Source: an uncultured Nocardiopsis sp. (lineage in GTDB: Bacteria; Actinomycetota; Actinomycetes; Streptosporangiales; Streptosporangiaceae). From it: DNA of 5,008 bases. Position 1 is the stretch's first letter, and each line of letters starts with the position of its first letter. Below are positions 1 through 5,008 of this stretch, in pieces. Under the pieces are notes generated by a model. That model saw only the letters and a list, made by a program, of their open reading frames with translations, was not told the DNA's origin and made no database searches. Position numbers and translations under genes: made by a program. Location of the stretch: contig CALGOD010000010.1 of the NCBI GenBank assembly GCA_937957845.1, forward strand, positions 1-5,008, in the 5' to 3' direction.

Positions 1-8
1 CACACGTG

Positions 9-42
9 ACGGCCCCGCCGGGTTCACTCCCGGCGGGGCCGT
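9..42. terminator. Perfect GC-rich hairpin, likely terminator after the hemerythrin gene
   Basis: The arms at 9-22 and 29-42 are perfectly complementary over 14 bp (ACGGCCCCGCCGGG against its reverse complement) around a 6-nt loop. The hairpin begins 19 nt past the stop codon of the hemerythrin gene, which is transcribed toward it. On the plus strand it is followed by a short T-rich stretch (TTTCGTCC), so it could also end a plus-strand gene lying left of the window and act in both directions. U-tracts are weak on both sides, as is common in actinomycetes. Confidence 0.8.
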
Positions 43-60
43 TTCGTCCTCCGCCCGAGC

Positions 61-636
61 TCAGCGGCTCTTGGCCCTCTGCACTGCCTCGGCGAGCTCC
101 TCCTTGTTCATCTTGGAGCGGTCCTTGATGTCCAACCGCTTCGCCTCCTCGTAGAGCTCCCGCTGTCGGGGGATCCGCCCGGAGGCGCCGCCGAGGCCGA
201 AACGCCTCAGCTCCTGTTCGCGTCGTTCGGAGAAGGCCCTCCCCAACTCCCGCACGCGCTTTTGGCCCACGGCGCGTTCCAGGGCCGGCAGGATCTCGCT
301 CTCCTCCTCCTCGACGTGGTGCTTCACCTCGTCGACGAACTCCTGGCGCAGTTCCTCGAACTCCTCGCTGTTGGGGTCACAGTCCTTCAGACGCGTCAGG
401 ATCTCCTCGGCCTCCTGGTGCTCCTCCGCGCTGTGGCGGACCTGGGGGACCTCACCGGTCGTGCGGACCACGACCGGGTAGACCTCGTCCTCCTCCGCCC
501 GGTTGTGCGCGGTGAGAACGGCCTCGATCTCCTCCAACAGCCGCGGCCTGTTCTCGGGTTCGGTCTGGAGTCGGTCGAACAGGTCCTCCATCCTCCGGTG
601 GTCGCGGATGATCAGGGTGATGGCGTCGTCGGCCAT
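61..636 (-). CDS. Hemerythrin HHE-domain protein with Rho-N-like C-terminal tail
   Basis: This is a 191-residue soluble cytoplasmic protein. Residues about 5-125 form an HHE cation-binding four-helix domain. Candidate di-iron ligands sit in the family pattern: H13 (DHRRMEDLF), H44 with E48 (HNRAEEDEVYP), H73 (EEHQEAEEI) and H107 with E111 (HHVEEEESEILP). Such proteins bind O2 or NO or handle iron or oxidative stress; which applies here cannot be read from sequence. Residues about 125-155 are a charged, Arg-rich linker. Residues about 158-190 (ELYEEAKRLDIKDRSKMNKEELAEAV) resemble the small helical Rho-N/SAP-like motif linked to nucleic-acid binding. The ATG at 636 was chosen because GGAGG lies 5 nt upstream and the HHE homology begins at once; the open frame continues upstream to 768, but that extension is Arg-rich and not family-like. 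The gene is monocistronic, with terminators on both sides. Family assignment is firm; role is inferred. Confidence 0.88.
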   Translation of the reverse strand: MADDAITLIIRDHRRMEDLFDRLQTEPENRPRLLEEIEAVLTAHNRAEEDEVYPVVVRTTGEVPQVRHSAEEHQEAEEILTRLKDCDPNSEEFEELRQEFVDEVKHHVEEEESEILPALERAVGQKRVRELGRAFSERREQELRRFGLGGASGRIPRQRELYEEAKRLDIKDRSKMNKEELAEAVQRAKSR

Positions 637-670
637 GGTCGCCTCCGCTTCGGTACGGGTACCGGCGACC
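637..670 (-). promoter_or_regulatory. Leader inverted repeats enclosing the hemerythrin ribosome binding site
   Basis: On the plus strand, GGTCGCC at 637-643 is the exact inverse of GGCGACC at 664-670. Between them lies a second repeat, CGGTAC at 651-656 and GTACCG at 659-664. In the mRNA the outer pairing would place GGCGACC, the sequence abutting the ATG and overlapping the end of the GGAGG ribosome binding site, in a helix. The inner repeat is also a 14-bp near-palindrome (CGGTACCCGTACCG) that could be a protein-binding site. The pairing is visible; a regulatory role is inferred. Confidence 0.4.
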
Positions 671-677
671 CACGCCA

Positions 678-702
678 CTACCCGCCGCCTCCGCTTCCAG
701 AC
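678..702 (-). promoter_or_regulatory. Possible stress-sigma (SigB-like) promoter for the hemerythrin gene
   Basis: Reading the minus strand, GTCT (702-699), a 15-nt spacer and GGGTAG (683-678) match most of the actinobacterial general-stress sigma pattern GNNT-N14-16-GGGTAY; the last base deviates. It lies about 41 nt upstream of the ATG, a suitable distance. HHE proteins are often stress-induced, which fits. The motif is short and GC-rich, so a chance match is quite possible. Confidence 0.3.
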
Positions 703-742
703 ACCGTTCTCGCACCCCACCGCATCCTTGACGCGGAGTTGG

Positions 743-788
743 CCGTGTCCCGGACTTTCGCACACCACTCACACCACTCGGGACACGG
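743..788. repeat. 10-bp inverted repeat enclosing two tandem 9-mers
   Basis: CCGTGTCCCG at 743-752 and CGGGACACGG at 779-788 are perfect inverse copies separated by 26 nt. The spacer holds two adjacent identical 9-mers, CACACCACT at 761-769 and 770-778. The element is noncoding, between the xylA terminator and the hemerythrin gene, about 107 nt upstream of that gene's ATG. It could be an operator with paired sites or a second hairpin downstream of xylA. No known regulator motif was recognised. Confidence 0.5.
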
Positions 789-791
789 GTG

Positions 792-825
792 TGGGGCCCA
801 CCGACGAACCCGTCTGTGGGCCCCA
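792..825 (-). terminator. Hairpin terminator of xylA
   Basis: The arms TGGGGCCCAC (792-801) and GTGGGCCCCA (816-825) pair over 10 bp. After one C/T mismatch the stem continues with GACG (803-806) against CGTC (811-814), closing on a 4-nt loop. It begins 26 nt after the xylA stop codon in the direction of transcription. There is no U-tract, as is usual in high-GC actinomycetes. Confidence 0.7.
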
Positions 826-851
826 TGAGGGCTCTCTGCCCCGGTCCGTGG

Positions 852-1985
852 TCAGCGCACGCCGAGCAGGTGCTCCATGGCGAGCTGGTCCAGGCGCTCG
901 AAGTGGTAGCCGCGCTCGCCCACCTCGGCCAGGTCGATCTCCTCGGCGAGCAGGTCGGACAACGACTCGCCCTCGCCCAGCGTGGGCTCGGCCAGTTCGG
1001 GGACACGGGAGGCCTTGAGGGCCTCGACCACCTCGGGGTCGGCGCGGAAGGCCTTGGCCTTCTCACGCAGGATGAGGTAGTTGCGCATGCACGCCGCGGC
1101 CGACTCCCACACGCCGTCCATGTCCTCGGTCCGCGGGGGCTTGAAGTCGAAGTGCTTGGGTCCGTCGTAGTTCGCGCTCTCCAGCAGGTCGACCAGGAAG
1201 AACGCCTCCTTGAGGTCGCCGGCGCCGAAGCGCAGGTCCTGGTCGTACTTGACGCCGCGCTGGCCGTTGAGGTCGATGTGGAACGCGACCCCGTGTGCGA
1301 AGTTCAGCCCGGCCATCTGCTCGTGGCCGACCTCGGGGTTGACCCCGACCATCTCGGAGTGCTCCAGCGAGTTGATGAAGGCCAGCGCGTGCCCGACGGT
1401 CGGCAGCAGCACGTCGCCGCGCGGTTCGTTGGGCTTGGGCTCAATGGCGAAGCGCAGGTCGTAGCCCTGTTCGCGCACGTAGCCGCCCAGGACGTCGAAG
1501 GCCTCGCGCAGCCGGTCCAGGGCGGCGGCGTGGTCCTTGCCCGCCTCCGTCTCGGCACCGTCCATACCGCCCCAGAACACGTAGGTGCTCGCGCCCAGCG
1601 ACACCGCCAGGTCGATGTTGCGGATGACCTTGCGGATCGCGTAGCGGCGCACGTCGCGGCTGTTGGAGGTGAACCCGCCGTCACGGAACACCGGGTGGGA
1701 GAACAGGTTGGTGGTCGCCATCGGCACCGTGAGGCCGGTCTCCTCCAGGGCGGCCCGGAACGGCTTGAGGACGGCCTCGCGTTCGGAGTCGGAGCTGGTG
1801 GGGGTGAAGAGGTCGTCGTCGTGGAAGGTGACCCCGTACGCGCCGAGGTCGGCCAGGCGGCGCACCGTGTCGGCCGCGTCGAGCGCGGGACGCACGGAGT
1901 CGCCGAACGTGTTCAGTCCACGCCATCCCACGGTCCACAGGCCGAAGGTGAACCTGTCCTCGGGTACGGGCCGGTAGTCGCTCAT
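852..1985 (-). CDS. xylA: Xylose isomerase (class I) with an 8-residue internal deletion
   Basis: Interconverts D-xylose and D-xylulose (EC 5.3.1.5; also D-glucose and D-fructose) in the cytoplasm, the first step of xylose use before xylulokinase. The 377-residue TIM-barrel protein aligns end to end with the Streptomyces enzyme (about 388 residues). Expected residues are present: W17, F27 (reaches a neighbouring subunit), catalytic pair H55/D58 in TFHDDD, F95, W138, E182 and K184 in IEPKPNEPRG, E218 and H221 in NPEVGHEQ, D238, D248 and D250 in HIDLNGQ...KYDQD, and D280 in HFDFKP. Start: ATG with AGGAG 8 nt upstream. Oddity: the family reads HGIA-QALWAGKL-FHIDLNG, but here HGVA is followed directly by FHIDLNG (junction at 1283/1284), so eight residues of a conserved helix and strand entry are absent with the frame kept. 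Activity is therefore doubtful. It lies 54 bp downstream of the GH42 gene on the same strand and has its own likely promoter. No xylB is adjacent in the window. Confidence 0.95.
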   Translation of the reverse strand: MSDYRPVPEDRFTFGLWTVGWRGLNTFGDSVRPALDAADTVRRLADLGAYGVTFHDDDLFTPTSSDSEREAVLKPFRAALEETGLTVPMATTNLFSHPVFRDGGFTSNSRDVRRYAIRKVIRNIDLAVSLGASTYVFWGGMDGAETEAGKDHAAALDRLREAFDVLGGYVREQGYDLRFAIEPKPNEPRGDVLLPTVGHALAFINSLEHSEMVGVNPEVGHEQMAGLNFAHGVAFHIDLNGQRGVKYDQDLRFGAGDLKEAFFLVDLLESANYDGPKHFDFKPPRTEDMDGVWESAAACMRNYLILREKAKAFRADPEVVEALKASRVPELAEPTLGEGESLSDLLAEEIDLAEVGERGYHFERLDQLAMEHLLGVR

Positions 1986-2000
1986 GATCGTCTCTCCTGG

Positions 2001-2043
2001 TTAGGCGCAGCGCTCCGCCTAGTTTGTCTAGTCTCCCACCTAA
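2001..2043. promoter_or_regulatory. Candidate xylA operator: three YTAGGYG half-sites
   Basis: The motif YTAGGYG occurs three times: TTAGGTG on the minus strand at 2043-2037, CTAGGCG on the minus strand at 2022-2016, and TTAGGCG on the plus strand at 2001-2007. The first two are direct repeats 21 bp apart, each preceded by GACAA. The last two form a 20-bp near-palindrome at 2002-2021 (TAGGCG-c-AGCGCT-c-CGCCTA, 18 of 20 positions symmetric). TAGTTTGT at 2021-2028 also resembles half of the classic XylR (ROK family) operator. This suggests sugar-responsive repression of xylA; the regulator gene is not in view. Confidence 0.5.
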
Positions 2044-2050
2044 TTGTCAA
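2021..2050 (-). promoter_or_regulatory. Likely xylA promoter
   Basis: A perfect -35 hexamer TTGACA (minus strand 2050-2045) lies within the last codons of the GH42 gene. It is followed after 18 nt by a weak -10, CAAACT (2026-2021). Transcription would begin near 2014, inside the 20-bp palindrome, so a bound repressor would block it. The region is noticeably more AT-rich than its surroundings. The -10 is poor, so the exact placement is tentative. Readthrough from the GH42 gene is also possible, since no clear terminator separates the two genes. Confidence 0.45.
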
Positions 2051-4043
2051 CGGGGTGACCGCGCAGCACCGCCACACCGCCTCCGGGCAGGGTCATCCCC
2101 TCCGCGGAGGAACCTGACACCAGGTCGTGGGCGCCCGCGTCCAAGCCGAACCGCCCCGGGTCGATCCGCCGTGGCCGGTCGTCGTGGTTGGTGACGAACA
2201 CCCACGCCCCCTTCCGGTCCACACGACGCACCACGTCCAGTCCCGGTTCGGGGAACGGTCCCGTCCCCGCCGCCTCGGCCAGGAGCCGGGCCAGACCCCG
2301 GTCCGTCAGCCGCGCCGACAGGTACCAAGCCTCGCCCGCCCCGTGGCGTCGCCGGGTCGCCGCGGGAAGCCCGTCCAGCGGTCCGCCCGCGTAGTGCGCC
2401 ACCGCCTCGGCCCCCGCGAGGTGGACGTGCTCGCTCCACAGGGTGACCTCCTCCCGCACCGACCCCAGGTCCATGCCCACCGACTCCCCGGAAGGCATCG
2501 GGTACACCTCCTCCACGCGCACGCCCAGCAGGTCGCGCAACGCACCCGGATATCCGCCCACGCGCACGGTCCCGTCCGGGTCGGCCACTCCGCTCAGGTA
2601 CGTCACCACCAACGTTCCGCCGTCCTCGGTGTAGCGCGCCAGCCGCGCGGCGCCCTCGTCCGACAGCAGGTACAGCGCGGGCACCACCAGCAGTGGCACC
2701 CGGGGAAGTTCGCGGTCGGGGCGGACCACGTCCACCGTGCGCCCCGCTCGCCACAGCACTCGGTGAACCTCGCGCACGGACTCCAGGCCGACCACGTTCC
2801 GTGAGGGCAGCGAGGGGCTGCCCAACGCCCACCAACACTCCGGGTCCCAGGTGAGGGCCGCGTCGACGACCACGTCGGACTCGCTCAACTCCGCCAACCG
2901 GGGCAGCAGGTTCCCCAGTTCGCACACCTCACGGAACACCCGGGAGTCGGCTCCGGCGTGCGGCACCATCCCCGAGTACCACTGTTCGGCGCCGCCCCGG
3001 GAGGCCCGCCACTGGAAGAACATCGCGCCCCGCGAACCCCGGGCCACGTGCGCCAGACTGTGCCGCACGGTCTCACCGGCGGCCTTGGGCCTGGTGACCT
3101 CCCCGGTGTAGGTCACCCCGGCCGCCTGCTCCATCAGCAGCCACGGACGCCCCGGCCCCGGCACCCGATCCGCCCACGAACGCGCCAGGTCGGCGGCGAA
3201 GGCGGTCTGTTCGGCCGCGCCCGCGCCGGTGAGGTCGGGGTAGTCGTCCACGGCGACCAGGTCCAGGTGTTCGGCCCACCGCCATGGGTCCACCGGGACC
3301 CAGTCGCCGAACGCCAGGTTGGTCGTGACGGGTACGTCCCGCCGTACCGCGCGCAACGCCTCGCGTTGGGCCAGGAAGTGCTCCAGCATCGCGTCCGACA
3401 GGAAACGTCGAAAGTCCAGCACGTGCGCCGGGTTGGGCAGGTACTGGGTGGCGCGGGGAGGCTGGATCTGCTCCCACTCCGAGTAGTGCTGGCTCCAGAA
3501 GGCCGTCGTCCACGCCGTGTTGAGCCCGTCCAGGTCACCGTGGCGCCCGCGCAGCCAGTCACGGAAGGCCCGAGCGGTGTGCTCGGAGTGCGACCAGGTG
3601 CCGTACTCGTTGTGCACGTGCCACATCCGCAGCGCGGGGTGGGAGGAGTACCGCTCGGCCAGGACACGGGCGATCCGGACACTGGCCTCGCGGTAGGCGG
3701 GGGCGCACACGTCATAGGTGTCACGGCTGCCGTGGGTGAGCCGGGTGCCGTCGGCGGTCACCGGCATCGCGTCGGGGTGGGCGAGGCCGAACCACGGGGG
3801 AGGGGAGGCGGTCGGAGTGGCCAGGGCGACTCCGATCCCGTTCTCCCCGAGCCGGTCCATCACCCGGTCCAGCCACGCGAACCGGTACTCGCCCTCCCGG
3901 GGTTCGAGAAGGGACCACGAGAACACGCCGACCGTCACGAGGTTGACCCCGGCCCGGTGCATCAGTTCCACGTCCGCCACCTGGACGTCCTCGGGCCACT
4001 GCTCGGGGTTGTAGTCGCCGCCGAACCAGAGCGGAGTGGACAT
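2040..4043 (-). CDS. GH42 beta-galactosidase
   Basis: Hydrolyses terminal beta-D-galactosides (some members prefer alpha-L-arabinopyranosides). The 667-residue length is normal for the family. Residues about 5-385 are the catalytic TIM barrel, opening with FGGDYNPEQWPEDV and containing the ASPPPW motif at 79-84. The general acid/base is E146 in WHVHNEYG (141-148) and the nucleophile is E305 in WLLMEQ (301-306), a spacing like characterised GH42 enzymes. FFQWRASRGGAEQW (342-355) is another family signature. Residues about 394-590 match the trimerisation domain and about 600-667 the small C-terminal beta domain. No signal peptide, so cytoplasmic. The ATG at 4043 has AAGGAG 5 nt upstream and starts at the family motif; a longer frame to 4136 is rejected. 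The metal-binding Cys cluster found after NEYG in some members is absent (149-160 has no Cys), and the usual Trp after the nucleophile appears replaced by Y312. Divergent from the GH95 gene, upstream of xylA. The natural substrate is not determinable from sequence. Confidence 0.93.
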   Translation of the reverse strand: MSTPLWFGGDYNPEQWPEDVQVADVELMHRAGVNLVTVGVFSWSLLEPREGEYRFAWLDRVMDRLGENGIGVALATPTASPPPWFGLAHPDAMPVTADGTRLTHGSRDTYDVCAPAYREASVRIARVLAERYSSHPALRMWHVHNEYGTWSHSEHTARAFRDWLRGRHGDLDGLNTAWTTAFWSQHYSEWEQIQPPRATQYLPNPAHVLDFRRFLSDAMLEHFLAQREALRAVRRDVPVTTNLAFGDWVPVDPWRWAEHLDLVAVDDYPDLTGAGAAEQTAFAADLARSWADRVPGPGRPWLLMEQAAGVTYTGEVTRPKAAGETVRHSLAHVARGSRGAMFFQWRASRGGAEQWYSGMVPHAGADSRVFREVCELGNLLPRLAELSESDVVVDAALTWDPECWWALGSPSLPSRNVVGLESVREVHRVLWRAGRTVDVVRPDRELPRVPLLVVPALYLLSDEGAARLARYTEDGGTLVVTYLSGVADPDGTVRVGGYPGALRDLLGVRVEEVYPMPSGESVGMDLGSVREEVTLWSEHVHLAGAEAVAHYAGGPLDGLPAATRRRHGAGEAWYLSARLTDRGLARLLAEAAGTGPFPEPGLDVVRRVDRKGAWVFVTNHDDRPRRIDPGRFGLDAGAHDLVSGSSAEGMTLPGGGVAVLRGHPVDN

Positions 4044-4057
4044 GGTGGCTCCTTCTG

Positions 4058-4091
4058 CTTTGGTGTGTGCGCCAACAAAGTAGGGCCAAAG
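4058..4091. promoter_or_regulatory. Divergent control region with CTTTG half-sites
   Basis: The 83-bp gap 4044-4126 must hold the start signals for both the GH42 gene (minus) and the GH95 gene (plus). CTTTGGTG at 4058-4065 and CAACAAAG at 4073-4080 form an imperfect inverted repeat (7 of 8 pairs, 7-nt centre). A third half-site, CCAAAG at 4086-4091, is the exact inverse of CTTTGG at 4058-4063. TACTTT (minus strand 4082-4077) could be a -10 for the GH42 gene, with a poor -35 GTGTCG 18 nt upstream. No convincing plus-strand promoter was seen. A shared regulator acting on both genes is an inference. Confidence 0.4.
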
Positions 4092-4126
4092 GCGCCCCGG
4101 CGACACCCCCCACGCGAGGAGCTTCC

Positions 4127-5008
4127 ATGCCCCCACCCCGCCACGTCCGTACCCGGCATCCCGTCCGGAACTGGGAGGACGCCCTGATCACCGGTAACGG
4201 AAGCCTTGGAGCGCTCGTGCACTCCACCTCCGACCGGATCCGTCTCACCCTCGGTCACGAGAGACTCTTCCTGCCCGTCACCGCACCGCTGCCCGCCCCG
4301 GAGACGGCGCGGATCCTGCCGGAGCTGCGGGCCCTCCTTCTCGAAGGTCGCTCCAGGGAGACCGCCGAGCGCATCGTGGAGGTGGCCGCGCAGGAGGGCT
4401 ACACCGACACACGGTGGATCGACCCGCTCGTGGGAGCCGCCGTGCTGTCGTTCACACCCCTGACTCCCGGGGAGGGCGTCCCCACGCGTACTTGTGACCT
4501 GGACACGGGACTGGTCACCGAGCGGCTGCCGGACGGGACCGAGCACCGGACCTTCGCCTCCCGCACCGACGGGGCGGTGGTCGGTGAGATCGCCTCACCG
4601 CACGGCCTGGACGGAACGTTGCGCCTCTCTCCGCTGGAGGAGACCCCGCCGGTGCCGCTGACATCCCGCTCCGAGGTCACGCCCGGACTGCTCACCCTGA
4701 GGGTCGGCTTTCCCGAACGTCCGGACGGCGCCTTGAGCGGGTACACCGTGACCTGCGCGGTCACCACCGAGGGAGGGCGGGCCCGTGTCAGCGGTGGCGG
4801 CCTGGAACTGAGGGAGGTCCGGAGACTACGGCTCGTGACGCGTGTGACGGTGGAGGAGGCCGGGCCGCCGCGCGCACGGGCCGAGGGAGGGACCGCGGTG
4901 TCCGGTGCACGGGTCGGGCGGCACGCGGACGGCGGCACGAGGGCCCGGGAGGTCGAACATGAGGAGGGGTTCGCTCCGATGCTCGAACGCCACCGCGCGG
5001 TGCACGGG
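4127..5008 (+). CDS. GH95 alpha-L-fucosidase-like enzyme, N-terminal part (runs off window)
   Basis: The frame is open for 294 codons to the last base of the window; full GH95 enzymes usually exceed 700 residues, so the rest lies to the right. Residues about 12-50 carry the family entry motif: NWEDALITGNGSLGALV (15-31), then a segment ending in HERLFLP, equivalent to W..ALP.GNG.LGAM and the following Asn/His-rich strand in GH95. The visible part is the N-terminal beta-sandwich. FAPMLERHRAVHG (about 282-294) looks like the linker leading into the (alpha/alpha)6 catalytic barrel, so the catalytic residues are not visible. GH95 members release alpha-1,2-linked L-fucose by inversion, and some act on alpha-L-galactose. 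The ATG at 4127 has GAGGAG 6 nt upstream. There is no signal peptide, suggesting cytoplasmic action on imported oligosaccharides. Residues about 240-280 are Arg/Gly/Glu-rich and poorly conserved. Family likely; fucose versus galactose specificity is open. Confidence 0.75.
   Translation, partial: MPPPRHVRTRHPVRNWEDALITGNGSLGALVHSTSDRIRLTLGHERLFLPVTAPLPAPETARILPELRALLLEGRSRETAERIVEVAAQEGYTDTRWIDPLVGAAVLSFTPLTPGEGVPTRTCDLDTGLVTERLPDGTEHRTFASRTDGAVVGEIASPHGLDGTLRLSPLEETPPVPLTSRSEVTPGLLTLRVGFPERPDGALSGYTVTCAVTTEGGRARVSGGGLELREVRRLRLVTRVTVEEAGPPRARAEGGTAVSGARVGRHADGGTRAREVEHEEGFAPMLERHRAVHG

Noticed and set aside
637..768. N-terminal extension of the hemerythrin frame to an upstream ATG at 768
   Set aside because: The extra 44 residues are Arg/Val-rich without HHE homology, have no good ribosome binding site, and would cover the leader repeats; the ATG at 636 has GGAGG at ideal spacing.
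2002..2021. Palindrome before xylA read as a terminator of the GH42 gene
   Set aside because: The hairpin would have only 6 closing base pairs around an 8-nt loop, no U-tract, and sits just before the xylA ribosome binding site; an operator fits the repeated half-sites better.
789..2117. Long plus-strand open frame (442 residues) opposite xylA
   Set aside because: It is antisense to a clearly recognisable xylose isomerase, has Val/Gly/Leu-biased composition typical of high-GC shadow frames, and no family motif.
4044..4136. Upstream start at 4136 for the GH42 gene
   Set aside because: It would overlap the GH95 start, adds 31 residues unlike the family, and the ATG at 4043 has a strong AAGGAG site and begins at the conserved motif.
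2958..4187. Plus-strand open frame of 409 residues opposite the GH42 gene
   Set aside because: It mirrors the codon bias of the GH42 gene, is rich in Gly, Pro, Arg and His, and overlaps the start of the GH95 gene in another frame. No domain recognised.
4399..4938. Minus-strand 179-residue frame opposite the GH95 gene
   Set aside because: Low-complexity Ser/Pro/Arg/Thr composition, typical of an antisense shadow of a high-GC gene.

Overview
The window is GC-rich chromosomal DNA (about 70% G+C by eye) with strong G/C third-codon bias, GGAGG-type ribosome binding sites and GC-rich hairpins lacking U-tracts. Together with the protein families, this points to an actinomycete. Nocardiopsaceae (Nocardiopsis-like) is my best guess, but only an impression from protein similarity. 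No phage, insertion sequence, CRISPR or RNA gene is visible.

Layout, left to right. At 9-42 is a perfect GC-rich terminator hairpin. At 61-636 (minus) is a 191-residue hemerythrin-type HHE protein with a Rho-N-like C-terminal tail. The 215-bp gap 637-851 holds a leader hairpin around the hemerythrin ribosome binding site, a possible stress-sigma promoter, a 10-bp inverted repeat enclosing two tandem 9-mers, and the terminator hairpin of xylA. At 852-1985 (minus) is xylA, xylose isomerase. At 2040-4043 (minus), 54 bp upstream of xylA, is a 667-residue family GH42 beta-galactosidase. The 83-bp gap 4044-4126 is a divergent control region with repeated CTTTG half-sites. At 4127 (plus), running off the right edge, is the N-terminal part of a family GH95 alpha-L-fucosidase-like enzyme.

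The three sugar genes form a coherent catabolic locus. GH95 and GH42 both lack signal peptides and probably trim imported oligosaccharides in the cytoplasm, and XylA isomerises released xylose. Fucose-galactose-xylose is the order of sugars in fucosylated xyloglucan side chains, so that glycan, or a complex arabinoxylan, is a reasonable substrate hypothesis. No xylB, transporter or regulator lies inside the window.

The most striking observation is in xylA. The protein follows the classical actinobacterial enzyme from end to end with every catalytic and metal-binding residue present, but about eight residues are missing in frame between the H221 metal ligand and the D238 metal ligand, exactly where a conserved barrel helix should be. 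The xylA upstream region also carries three copies of a YTAGGYG half-site overlapping a likely promoter. I found no evidence of a wholly new multi-gene system.
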